A stretch of DNA of 64,000 nt, from assembly GCA_018524725.1 (NCBI GenBank), contig JAEUWP010000602.1:62001-126000 (forward strand), read 5' to 3'. The first letter of the stretch is position 1, and each line of letters opens with the position of its first letter. The notes beneath the pieces are model-generated. The model saw only the letters and a program-made list of their open reading frames with translations, made no database searches and was not told the DNA's origin. Shown one piece after another: positions 46,537 to 58,330 of the stretch. The DNA is from Podaxis mareebaensis (Eukaryota > Basidiomycota > Agaricomycetes > Agaricales > Agaricaceae). Both the position numbers and the translations under genes were made by a program.

Positions 46537-49399
46537 TTAACCTTGATCCTCAGCGTCTCGCTTTCTCTTCATCTCCCGCGATACTTTATGCTGGGCCGCT
46601 TCATGCTTTGCGAGTTCGATGGGGACTTTTGAGACAGGACTCTTGGAAATTTCTGTTGATAAGAGCGCGTCAGTGAGGTTCAGACTACAAGATAAAGTGG
46701 AAGGGCGGAGCTATCCAGGGATATTCTGAAAACGTATGTTTGGGAACTCACCTTGCTTGAGATCGTACCTGATCGAGATAGGAAGGAGAAAGAGTAGCAG
46801 GTAATGTGAGTATAAAGCCAAGAACACTTGGTAGCAAATTGACACACATGACTTCGTCATCGTCATTTGTCAGGAACGTTATGGCTACGCCCATCTTTCC
46901 AGCACGACCAGTACGACCTATACACAGGGATAGGGAAGAAGTCCAAGCCATCAGCGGATAGCGGTAACACGTAAAAAGGGGTGCGATCCATACCAATACG
47001 ATGAACGTACGCCTCTATCGTATTCGCCATTTGGAAGTTAATCACAAGACTGACATCTTGTACATCAATACCGCGACCAGCTAGGTCAGTGGCGACGAGG
47101 ACATCTGATTCTCCATTGCGCAAAGATTGAAGCGATGCTTCACGCTGTTCTTGGTTTTTACCTGAATGCAAAGTGGCGGCTTTCCACTGGGATCGGCGAT
47201 TGGTCAGTACGTGCTTAAACCGGAAAGGTGGGGAGACATACACCAGCTCGGGACAAGTCCTTGGCGACCATATCGGCTGTTTTCTTCTGGTTGACGAACA
47301 CAATGATAGGGGGTGCATATTGATTGCTGTTGAGAATCTCCAGAAGACGTATCCTGAATACCCATCAGTTGGCATACCTGGTTCAACAAGACGGGAATAA
47401 CAGTTCACTCACTTCTTCTTCTCGTCTCCATTGATGAACTCAACTCGTTGTTCAACCGTGTCGACGGCACGGCCGGCTTCACCAATGGTGATTACAGCGG
47501 GCTTCTTAAGATACTTCCTGGCCAGACGCTCAACTGCAGGTGGCATAGTAGCCGAGAATAGAGTAGTCACACGGGTCCGACCCTTCTTGACCACGGTTTC
47601 TCCATCAATATCCATCTGTTCTCCAGGATCTTCTCCCTGCATGGTTTCAGTCGGTAGGGCGTCTAGGATGAACGTCAAGTCCGCCTCAAAACCGAGGTTC
47701 ACCATACGATCGGCTTCATCCATCACAACATATCGACATTGTGAGAGGACGAGAACATGGCGTTCGATCACGTCCTTCAAACGGCCGGGTGTTGCAATTA
47801 CAATCTCTGCACCCTCTCGTAAATTGAATTGTTGTTCCTCGACAGAGCGCTGTCACATTCCGGTGAACTTTATACGCCGGGTACTAAAGCGAGTGACCGA
47901 CTTACACCACCAACGATCGAGACACATTTATACCCAAGGGGGCCAGCAAACTTGCGCGCTTCGGTTTCTATTTGCTGGGCCAATTCACGGGTGGGAGCCA
48001 GAATCAATGCATAGGGTCCCAGATGTCTGTTATCATCCGTGAAAGGCGGTAAATTGCCAATGAAAGCAAGCATAGGAATCACAAAGGCCGCCGTTTTACC
48101 CGATCCTGGAGTGGGTTCGTGTGAGCGCTCGGGAGAACCTGTCATGCATGACCGGTCATACCTGTCTCAGCTATACCGATGATATCACGATTTTGAAGAC
48201 CGATTGGGATAGCTTGTCGTTGAATGGGTGAGGGCTCTTTGTAACCAATTCGTTCGATACATTCGAGAATAGGAGGGGGAATATCAGATTCGCTCCACGA
48301 CCGCAAGGGATGAGGAATGTTGCCACCTATTCAAATAGATGAGACAAGGTCCGAACAGCTGAGAGATAAGGGAGACATACCTCTGGCAGAGATACTGAAG
48401 TCTTCTCTGAATATACGCCAATCACGTTCCTTCATCTCATGTAGTGGCTTCTCTGTCCAGTGCCTTTCATCGAATCCAGCTTTGGCAGCTTGTCTCCTCT
48501 CCATGGCATCGGCTAGGTTATCTCCTCCGGGACCCCTCCTCACACCCGACCCTCCACCGTCATCCATCCCGGCCAGATGACCCCTACCAAACATGATCTG
48601 CGCACCCTGTCTATTACTCCCTACAGCGACGGGTGAATCCTCCGCGAAGGTGTCATCCTGTGTGTCCCAATCGAAGACAAACTTTCTGTCATTCATCTTT
48701 CGAATCTTGCGCTTTTTCTTGTCTACACCAAGATACCGGGAACGGATGGCACTTAGGTCATTCTCGGACATGGGCGGGGCGTAAGGTTGTGATGAATCGA
48801 GTAGGGAACCATTTCCGGTGGAAGAAGGTCCAGGTGTTGTTGGCACAGAGGAGGATGGTGTATGGCGATTGGATCCAACAGGGGTAGCAGTCCTGTCTCG
48901 GTCAGCGCGAGGGCCAGTGGGTACGTTCTGAAAGCCATCCCGTCGGGGGTCGTCTGCAGGAGGTGGAGGTGGAGGAGGTCTACCTCGGCTGTCTCGTTCT
49001 CGTTTACTATAGCGGTCCCTGTCGCGGTCCGAACTGGAGTACCTGTCGTCATCTGGACATTTGTCAGAACGAGAATGACTGTGAATGAGAGAACACCGAC
49101 AACGTCCGCTGCCGTATTTATTTCGTTCTTTCGTTGTGAGCTCTTCCGCTTCACGTTCTAACGCTTCTCTGTCCCTTCGAGCTACTTCCTCTCGTTCCTT
49201 TTGTTCCTTGATTTCCTGAGCACGTTTTGCGATTGCGATTTTGGCTCGCTCTTCTTTTGTTAGGAATTTAGGCTGCATAGGGTCAGATTTAGGAAAATAG
49301 AAGTCAGGCGTGCATCACCTTTGCGGCTGCCTCTTTCTCTTCACGTTGTTTCTGGAGTAAAGTTTCGATGGAAAGAGGTTCCGAACGTTTAGCGGCCAT
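46537..49399 (-). CDS. PRP28: DEAD-box splicing helicase PRP28 (DDX23 family)
   Basis: ATP-dependent RNA helicase that swaps U1 for U6 at the 5' splice site. Exon 1 starts at ATG 49399 ([20 protein letters not shown]). The N-terminal region is charged, with RS/RD-rich blocks ([17 protein letters not shown]) and a Pro run. The link WDTQDDTF and [20 protein letters not shown], just before the helicase core, is typical of Prp28. Core motifs: [63 protein letters not shown]. The last exon gives [20 protein letters not shown] and ends in DAEDQG at 46537. Introns are short GT-AG. A possible intron near 49080-49120 is uncertain because the frame stays open without it. Confidence 0.93.
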
Positions 49400-49502
49400 G
49401 AGAGCAGGTGCGAAGACGGGGTGCACGTGTTCTTGTTAATTGATTATTTGAATAAAATATTTATTATGAATTGGATCACTGTTCAATGTACCTTGACCAC
49501 TC
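49400..49502. promoter_or_regulatory. 103-bp divergent promoter with E-box and uORF
   Basis: Separates the start codons of PRP28 (minus) and the EF-hand-like gene (plus). A CACGTG E-box is at 49424-49429, 25 bases from the PRP28 ATG. On the plus strand a short upstream frame (ATG 49486, seven codons including stop) ends in a TGA that overlaps the main ATG as ATGA. Confidence 0.5.
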
Positions 49503-50162
49503 ATGAGCACAAAATTCGACTTTGACTCGGGCAGCCCCCGCCCAGAGACACCAGAGCCATCGTCAATCCAGGGTCGCAGAAACATCAATACCAACGTCCA
49601 GCTCCTCGACAATGAAGGTGCAATTTCTGATCAGGTTAGCGTTTGACTCGTCTCCCCGCCTATATCGCGGTGAATGTCTATCACAATACTAAATCCCCTA
49701 ATTTACTTCTAATAATAAGCTAGAGACATGCTTAAAACACATCTTCGCCAAGTACTGCACCCCACCGCCTGCAAAAGCGCAATCACCGAGAGGTACTGAT
49801 GGGTCTGGACGGACGGTGCTTCTTACACCACCACCAAACGCCTATCTTTCTCCTGAAGGACTGGATGCGTGGGCTCGGGATACAAATGGCGCTCCGTTCA
49901 GTCAGGAGACGAAAGATGAACTGGTCGAATTCCTGGATGTAACAGACGAGGGTGGCCTGACGTGCGTCTATGTTTGTTTGTTTATTGGACTCATGAACTG
50001 ACATGTAACGCCTTCGTTTCCATTCTCCTTGGGGCTCCCTCGAAATCACCGACGGTGAACGATGATGTCGCTGTGACGAACAGGTTTAAGGGATTTTTGC
50101 AGATCTATCAATTACAGACAGAAAACGATGAAGAAGAGACGTGGAGAGATTTGGTTCGTTGA
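49503..50162 (+). CDS. Small EF-hand-like protein, function unknown
   Basis: Three exons (49503-49634, 49720-49961, 50084-50162) give 150 residues, all joins in frame. The first 40 residues are polar. The middle is helical (ETCLKHIFAKYC, LDAWARDTNGAPFSQETKDE). The end contains LDVTDEGGLTFKGFLQIYQL, which fits the helix-loop-helix spacing of an EF-hand, although some calcium-ligand positions are not standard. It ends with ENDEEETWRDLVR. No closer family is recognised. It is divergent from PRP28 across 103 bp. A seven-codon uORF overlapping the start may tune its translation. Confidence 0.72.
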
Positions 50163-50460
50163 TCAGTCCATGGAGGATATGGAATTACGGCGCTGATCAC
50201 GGATCCATACCCAGTCCAGTCATGGCTTCGATAGGACCCTGAGACTCGTCTCTACGCGAAGAGAAGACGCAGAGTTAGACGAGGAGGAAGTTGGGGTCAG
50301 CGCATCACAATGATGAACCCTTGATGACTGACATCAATAAACCTGATCTACAAACCTAACGTACGCCGAGGACATCAGAGGCAGGAACGAGCGAGGAGAA
50401 AAGATCAATGGAGAATATAGAAACAGTTAATGAACAGTAGGCAGTGACGACATCTAATGA
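50163..50460. other. Convergent 3' flanks
   Basis: About 300 bases between the stops of the EF-hand-like gene and the methyltransferase gene. Nothing recognised. Confidence 0.35.
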
Positions 50461-51368
50461 CTATTTATTTGCATGCTGACTTTGGTCCACGGATCGTGGA
50501 CTTGTGATGAGCCTTAGCTTCCACAACTCGACACCCTCCCAATCTTCTTTTGTCCATTGAGGGTTGTGCTTCTGCACGGCTTTGTAGAGCTTCCTTTGGG
50601 GGATGCGCTCAAGCGAAAAATGCCAGACAGCGGTTGCCTCACGAAGGAACTGATCGACCAAAGCAGGGTCACGACGCTCGATGCAGAGTAGAATGGGCGG
50701 AGGTCGGGAGGAAGGAGAAGCAGTGGCTGAAAGGGTGCTGATGGCGTGCAGGGACCGTAAGAGAGGAGTGACGAGGGTAGGATCATAGACAGTGTCGGCA
50801 GTACAAATGAGATCGTAGGGTGGCCCGAGAAGACTTGTTGAACAATCTTGCAACTCGGGAGACGGTGATACGGGCGGCACGCGGGAGGCAATGATGTCAG
50901 GATGATTCCAGAGCCAATGTTCAGGGAGAACAAGCCAATCAAGCTCCCGCATGTGGATTCGGCCAGACCCTGGAGGAAGCACATGTTGATTAACCCGGAT
51001 GTTGTTGCTGAGGACAGATGTGATGACATGGGGGATATCGGTGGCTACGACATCCCAGCCCAGAGCACTCAGGGACAACCTAAAGAGAAGGAGTTGGGCT
51101 CGGAGGAAACAATCCGTGGAGATGAAGCGCACGCAGTAAGGCCGATTCCGCTACCCAACTCAATAGCCCTCGGAGAATGCTGGGCTGGTGATTTATATCT
51201 GGTGTGTGACTCTGCGAGATAGGCGGCGAGACACTGGCCTGCGAGCCAGAGCGCAGTGCCATTTGATAGACCATTCTGGAGCTGATTGAGATGGAAAAGA
51301 GAATTTGCAAAGGGGTATTGGAGGACTGGGAGATGCTTTGTAGCATGGGCAGGACATGCGGCAGACAT
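50461..51368 (-). CDS. Putative protein-lysine methyltransferase (Methyltransf_16 / METTL21-like)
   Basis: Two exons from ATG 51368 (MSAACPAHATKHLPVL). A seven-strand SAM-dependent methyltransferase is indicated by motif I AIELGSGIGLTAL, formed across the splice junction (GC|G), and by motif II VVATDIPHVITSVLSNNI. The post-motif region is DLICTADTVYDPTLVTPLL, with ADTVY in place of the commoner SDVIY. N-terminal LSNGTALWLAGQCLAAYL is the typical lead-in of this family. The strand ILLCIERRDPALVDQFL and a C-terminal WKLRLI close the fold. Relatives methylate lysines on elongation factors or chaperones; the substrate here cannot be told. The start codon is only 70 bp from that of the divergent RhoGEF gene. 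Confidence 0.8.
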
Positions 51369-51438
51369 GAGTCTATGTTTGGGCTTGTTTGGATCAGACG
51401 CTCTCTCTTCCCTCTCTCCACCACCGCCAAGTCGCCCC

Positions 51439-54400
51439 ATGAAGGCCTTCTTCCACCGCCTCCACATCGGTGGTACAAAGGACAAAGACAACTCAAAAAA
51501 CCTCAAACAATGGCCTCCCCCAGAACAATCCCGCCCTCCTTCAACCCCCACCTCCTTTGCAACCTTTAAACCCCTTCCAGAACTCGTACACTCCACCTTT
51601 GCCTCCCAGCTCAATCCACGTCCTCCTCAGCCTCTCGAAAACGCCCCATCTACTTCCTCTCACGTCTCAAACACTAATCCGCCTGCAGTTGTAACCCCGC
51701 CCCACAAATCGGCCGAACTCCCACCTACGCTTCCTGCCAACTCCAATATACCTCCCACACCCCCTGACACTGAACCTCCCGAGCAAATTTCACGTAAACC
51801 TACTCTTGCGTCTAATGGTACCGCCTCGAGCGCAGCGAGTACTACAAACAACACAGCTAGCGACGTCCAGAAGAAGGTTGCCTTCATTTCCCCTCCCCCA
51901 ACACCAACCCCTGCCATTTTCGAACGAGAACTCCCAGAAACTCCTCCGATTGAAACTCCTCCCGCCACAGCCCCAGTCAAGACCAATGTATCGCGTTTCC
52001 AAGCCACTCACGGCGAAAAGCCGCGTGCGTCCCCCGCAGCGGCTGGTTCATCTTCCAAAGTCGATCTGTCTTCGTCTCGCACAGCAGTCAAGGCAACAAC
52101 GACTCGTGCCACCTCACCCTACCTCCAACGAGATCTCGTCTCGGCCCAGTCACTGCGCTCCGCTACCCCATATTCAACTATGTCCGCGCAAACCAGTGGA
52201 AGCCGTATTTTGGCAGCAGCATCTTGGAGTGAGGTCACCGAAGAGGATCTGGTTTCTAACATTGGAGCACGCGAGCGAACGCGCCAGGAAGTTCTTTTCG
52301 AGATTATATCTAGCGAAGAAAGGTATGCATTCGTTTGACATGGACTTAGACAGGTCCTGATGTTGTCATAGATATGTGCAAGAGCTGGCCAAGATGAAGG
52401 ACACTTTCATTGATCCCCTTCTTCATCCGTTCTCCACTTCGATTCCAACGGCTTCAAGTCCGATCGTGGACTATGACTATTACCGCACTGATTCTCCCGT
52501 TGAGTCCAACGAAGACTTGCCTCCAATTGCCGCCCGCTTTATGTCACCAACTCCATCACTCGGGCATCCTTCAGGATCATCCTCGGTCCGAAAAACTGAA
52601 ACACCTAACATCGACGATTCGATGACCGAGGATGAGGAGGATGATCCTCCCAGAGGATATTCCTCTAAGCGTTCGGCTGCTTCCCACGAGGCTTCCAAGC
52701 ACAATCACCCTCGTTCGCCGTACCGCTCGACTGCCACTCGGACATCCCCTCGGGCAGGGACAACTGTGCCGTTTCCCTCGCGGTCGCATCATTCATTACC
52801 ACAGCCACCTATGCGCAATCCGGCCACAACTTCCACCCAATCTTTGGGCAAGCAATCAACGATTGTCGAGCGAGAAAGGAAGCAAAGCGAAACTACACCA
52901 CAGAAATCCGGTGTCTTGCGGAAGTTCAAAAAAAGCCAAACGACCCCGGCAAGTATTCTCGGAGATTCCGCAATCCCTCCGCACCAACTGCCTGAGGATT
53001 TGCGCATCTGTTTGGAAGTCATCGATGGAGGTGTCTTTGATGGACACAGGAGACTTTCTGATGCTCTCAAAAAGCGCTATGACGACCAATATCCGTTGGT
53101 TAGATCGCTTGCAGACGTCTTTGTATCCAATGTGAGTGTTGCCATCCCAACGCTTTCCTTCTAATCTTAACTAATTAATCTTAGTCCGACATCTTCCATG
53201 GCTATGCCACCTATGTTTTGCACTTAGAGCGGGCTCTGGAGCAAGTTGATGCTGCATTATCCAACGTGGCCACCAAAAAACCGAAGAAGCAAGACGCAGG
53301 AGACTGGCAAAAGGTTTGCAAAGTCCTCCGGCATCTTGAAGAGCTGGCCGCCGAAAAGGGAGAAACTGGACTTGCGATTACGCTGTCAAAACCATTCCAA
53401 CGACTTCTCAAATATCCTCTTCTCTTCCAGAACCTCCTCTATCACACGGATCCTAGCACTTATGAGTACGAGAGCACACTGCTCATGGTTGCAGAGGTGG
53501 AGAATATCGTGAGAAGCATCGAGGATGAGAAGATTCAGAAGGAAGAGCGGGACAAAACGAGGGATGTCTTTGCGCGCATTGAGGGGTTGGATAAGGTCCG
53601 GCAGTTGGCCTTGCCGAAGCCCTCGAGGGTGCTATTGGAGGAAAGACCTTGTACCCCCGGAGCAAGTACATCGAATGGATCAAAACAAGTGTCATCCTCG
53701 CCTCCACCTGCGATGAATTCCAAAGGAGTGAGGGGAAAGTCGTCATTCAAGCGGCTGAGCGACGTATTGGGGAGTGGTGGGATTGGAGGGAAGAAGGACT
53801 TGTGGTACGTGGCTTTCAATGATGTAGTGCTGCAATGCCAGAGGACGGGAACGACCTCTGTGCCAATCGCGCATACGACGACGAATCGGGTGAATTCTTT
53901 GCCGGACATGGGAGGGAAGTCCAAGTATGCGACCACCGGGAGGAGGAACTCGTATACCAAACCGAGGAATTTGTATAAATTCATCAAGGTATGTAGCTAT
54001 ATACTATCGTGGACACTCTTCTTATAGGCTTTTAGATCGAGACGTGGACTATTGGCGACGTGGTACAACCTAGAGAAGGCGTTGTATCCATGGAAGAGTG
54101 AGTTCTGAACATGCTCATTTGGACTCCAGGACTGACTATCCTTTCACTACTACAAGCGTTGTCCGCTCGCGGGCTCAATCTGCGAATCAGCCCCGCATCA
54201 TTCCTCTCCCAGATGACGATGAGAACGATAATGACTCCGATGATTCGGACAAAAAGAGCAAAATGAGTTTCTCATATTGGGGTGCCGACAAGATCACGGT
54301 TCAGAAACCTGTTGTCAAGGGAAGACCTGGAGCGACCCCTAGGCGAGGAACGCCCCTTGCATCTTACGGTCGTGAGTCATCCGCCAATGCCAAGTTCGGT

Positions 54401-54808
54401 ACACGGCTCGTATCAGCGGATCACCATTCACCTGCCGCGCGACCCTCTAGCCGGAGAACGATGAATGCCACGCCTGTGGGCCGCCGACCAGGCCTAGCTA
54501 CAAGTTCGGAGGATACACCAAATTATGCAAAAGCGACGATTACGCGGTCCGCGTGGGATTCCAGTACGAAGGCGGCGTCCCCTCCAAGTGGCATCAGTGC
54601 GAGCGCGAACGCTAGTGGTGGCTCAGGTACCTCAAGGAGGAGGAATACATCGCAAGCGAGTGCGGCTACCAAGGCCACAGTGACGCCTGTGAATATGGTC
54701 CCCGCCCCGCAGAAGATTGCATCACCTGTGCCGTCAGAAGACTCAGGTGTCGGGTTGGGGTTGTACCAGAAGGTCTTGGCTAACGATCCTTCGTTGAGCA
54801 ATGCCTGA
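51439..54808 (+). CDS. Rho guanine-nucleotide exchange factor with interrupted DH domain
   Basis: 1053 residues from five exons (51439-52322, 52372-53131, 53185-53988, 54036-54097, 54157-54808). The start is set at ATG 51439 (MKAFFHRLHIGG). The N-terminal 280 residues are Pro/Ser/Thr-rich. DH conserved region 1 is clear (RQEVLFEIISSEERYVQEL, about 285-312). It is followed by a disordered insert of about 185 residues, after which the DH fold resumes (LVRSLADVFVSNSDIFHGY, TLSKPFQRLLKYPLLFQNLL). A PH-like segment follows (KDLWYVAFNDVVLQCQ ... LYKFIKIETWTIGD), then a Ser/Thr-rich tail with an acidic patch. RhoGEFs load GTP on Rho/Cdc42 GTPases that steer polarity and wall growth. Confidence 0.88.
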
Positions 54809-55425
54809 TGCTTATTGCTCGAAATCCTCTGCTCCTTCCTATATTTCCTTCCATTTTTTTTTTCGCCAACGCTTTTGTGATCCTGTTATCCGAAAACATT
54901 TCCCTCATATATCCCATTCAATTATATTATTCCCCGGCATCATTATTACCTCTTTTTTCATATACCACTTCATTTTCACCTGAGCCTCCACTTCTCGCCA
55001 CTATACACGCATGCCAGCTTTAATTTGCCCACCAGAAGTGTGTTTGATAACTATTGGTCATGGTCATTATTCTTGTCTGAACTCAGTTCGCTTGTCTTTC
55101 ATATAACCGCTATTCACGCTCTTTACCTACTTCCCGACTTTTTAGGAGAATTATTGCGATCCCTTGGTTAGCTCCCTTACTACACCGTTCTCCATTTATT
55201 TTAACGACTCGCACACTCGCTGTCAAACTGAATCTCACATACAGATCATTCGTTTATAAAGTTAGTATCTACATCCAACCTCTTAGATTCACTGTCACTT
55301 CTCAATGATTTCCCAACTGTATCAACTCTCGTTTGCGTTATCTAATTTTTTTTGGTCTTGTGGGAAGCGTTTCTTGTGACACTCCATCCAGTAAGTGATG
55401 TATACGTAGGATAAGGTGCGACTTT
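54809..55425. other. Convergent 3' flanks
   Basis: T-rich 3' sequence of the RhoGEF gene (a T10 run at 54854-54863) and the downstream flank of asparagine synthetase. No gene recognised. Confidence 0.4.
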
Positions 55426-57848
55426 TTACTCGTCGGTGGTGTTATATGCGGCGTTATGAATGCTGACGCTGCGACCACTAGGGTCCGACGAGCAGCCCCA
55501 ATCACCACGAGGTATCCAGCTGATTAGACCAGAGTATGAGAAATCTACGAGCTGACAATACTTAAGTACTTACCGAACCGCCGTCTCCGCAGCTGTCTTT
55601 GATGGGAAGAGACCTACATGAGTGGAATACTAATTCAACAAAACCCGTAGAATAGAAGAACAGGGTAGACGAACCGTCAAAGATCTCGCGAATGTAATAG
55701 GCCTCCTTGGTGTCGGGTGTATCCGTTGGCCAGCGTATATGACGCTTAGAGAAAGCCTCATCAGAGATCGTCGCATTCGCGTGCTCTTTCATGCTGCAGA
55801 ATTCGGAATCAGTCACACGACTTCTGGGGCATCTGTGCCGTAACGTACCCATCGATCCAAGAATACCCGACGCCGTCAGAGAATTGCTCCTTCTGTCTCC
55901 AGAGAATAGAACGGGGAAGGTAGGGCTAGGATATAAGGCGTGAGTTCAAATCTGACAAACCGACAATCTAGCCAACTCCAGCGCGCTATACCTTGCCACC
56001 ATCAGGCGTAACGTCAAAGGCCTTGCGGATAATGTACTAAAATTATGTCAGGGAGTAAGTGTCGATAAGACTCATAAGAACGGTTCATATTATTTTTAGG
56101 ATCGAAGGCATACCTTTTCCATACGAGGGCAACCGTCCTCATCGAGTTTCTGCGTTGATCCTTTGCTGAACATTTTGTGTGCGGGATCAACGTTCATCGC
56201 AACCTCAAGGAAGGCTTTGTCGAGGAAGGGGACGCGGGCCTCGAGACCCCAAGCCATCGTTGATCTGGGAACATAAGCAGCGTCAGCTATGAGAAAAAAT
56301 GTACGGCATAGATAGAGCACACTTGTTCGCCCTGAGGCAGTCAGCTGTGTGGAGATTCTTTACACGTCGCACGCATTCCTGATGGAACGATTTCGCATCT
56401 GGAGCGGCGTGGAAGTAGAGATAACCTGGATACATCCGAGCGGGTCAGGAGGCGGATATTGCTGTAATATGAGGACCCAAAGGGGATGATACATGCCTCC
56501 GAAAATCTCGTCACTTCCTTCTCCACTGAGGACCATCTTGACTCCCATGGCCTTTATCTTGCGACTGAGGAGATACATCGGAGTACTCGCGCGGACGGTT
56601 GTGACGTCGTAAGTCTCAAGATGATAGATAACATCTGGGATAGCATCCAAACCTTCCTGCACAGTGAACACATACTCATGGTGCACTGTACCGAGGTAAT
56701 GTGCTGCTTTCCTCGCGGCCAACAGGTCCGGAGAATTCTCAAGACCAATGGAAAATGAATGGAGTCGAGGCCAGGCCGCAAGCGTCGCTGAACGATTTGA
56801 ATTGATCCGTTAAATTATCGGCACAATTCTGGAAGAACGCCGATACTATCACTCACCTGCTTCGTCGACCTGATACGTGGAGGGACTGGGAGGGCCGCTG
56901 ATGGCTTCCTGAAGCTTTCGCTTCCGGGCTTCGGCCTGGGCTTGGGCGACTTTTTCGGTCTCTCGGGCAGCAATGGCAGCGATGAGGCTGCTATCAAGAC
57001 CACCACTAAGGAGAACACCGTAAGGGACTTCGGACATTAACCGTTTACGCACGGCTGCTTCGAGGGTCTCACGAAGGAGCGTGAGGTTGGCAGGGTTGGT
57101 GGGTATCGTAGCACCGGGACCTTCCTCGTCTCCATTCAACCACGAAGGATTATAGTAGCGTTTTGTGGAGTTGTCCCTGCTATCGTAGACATGACCAGGA
57201 GGGAAGGAGATAATTTTGTCACAGTCATGGGCGAGTGCTTTGAGCTCGGAAGCAAAATAGACAGCTCCTGGTATCTTAGAGTTCCAACCTTGGTAGAGGG
57301 TGGTAATTCCAATGGGGTCTCGGGCAGCAATGATTCGTGTGGGCGTCACGGATTCGTCCAGAAGGACAAAAGAGAACATTCCGTCCAAGAGGTCGCACAA
57401 GTCAGTGTCATGTCTACGGTACTGAAAAAGTGTAAATAGGAAGTTCCAAAGTCTGAGGGCAGGGAACATACGAGGGGTATGATGACTTCACAATCGGAGT
57501 GTGTCTTGAACTTGACATCAGGTCCAACGGATGCGCGGAGAGCAATGTGATTGTAGATCTCGCCATTGACGGCGAGGATGATCTTGCCATCATGACTGAC
57601 AAGGGGTTGAGCGCCTGTGTCTACATGACAAAAGTTTAAGGGATCAGTAATTGTATCAAAGGGGTATTGTTGTGACACGTACCAACACCGACGATAGCTA
57701 GACGCTCGTGGGCGAGAATGCTTCGTTGGCCAACGAAGCAACCAGACCAGTCAGGGCCACGGTGTCTGAGCCTTTTGGAGAGGGCAATGAAGTGGGCACG
57801 GTCATTGGCGGGTTTGTCTAGGCCGTGAACGGCGAGGATACCACACAT
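55426..57848 (-). CDS. ASN1: Asparagine synthetase (glutamine-hydrolysing)
   Basis: Makes asparagine from aspartate, glutamine and ATP. ATG 57848 gives MCGILAVHG, leaving Cys2 as the class II glutaminase nucleophile. Further glutaminase motifs: [28 protein letters not shown]. The synthetase domain has the pyrophosphate loop [13 protein letters not shown], the [20 protein letters not shown] motif, [14 protein letters not shown], and [20 protein letters not shown]. The C-terminus, rebuilt over several very short exons ([35 protein letters not shown]), ends at 55426 with [12 protein letters not shown]. The gene has many short introns. Identity is firm. Confidence 0.95.
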
Positions 57849-58330
57849 ATTGGCAGCAAGTAATAGTGCAGACTAAAAGGGAGCCTGGAGACAACTCGAC
57901 TTGGGAAGGGGAATAATTTAGCCAAGCAGGGCCGGCCATGACTCGACGGATAAGATAAGGCGATCGGGTAGATTAGATGGCAATGATTATTTAATAATAC
58001 CGCTGCTAAGCCGTTAATGCGTTTTGTGGCAGCGGCGGATATTGAACCCGACTTCTGACCTTCATTTATGTATCCTGAGGTATACAGCTGCCGGAAAACT
58101 TGGGTTTGCTGCGGAGTAAGCGACGGGAAGGAGCAGAGATAGGGCTACACAAACTGAGCACCAGCCACGCGAGGTACCATAATTGTGTTGTGTCCCACGC
58201 CATGTTCTCTCCGAACAGCCATCGGCTCTGACGCCTATACTCTTTGCTCGTCCAACTGTGTGTGTGCTCTCCGCCCACTCCGCACTCCCTACCTCTTACC
58301 TCCTCTCCTATATAGGACCTCATCTGCACC
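57849..58330. promoter_or_regulatory. Divergent promoter region of asparagine synthetase and syntaxin
   Basis: 482 bases between two divergent start codons; it must carry both promoters. No strong known motif was recognised. Confidence 0.4.

Noticed and set aside
49079..49122. Possible intron in the PRP28 N-terminal region
   Set aside because: The GT donor there would shift frame and the sequence reads open without splicing, so no intron was called.
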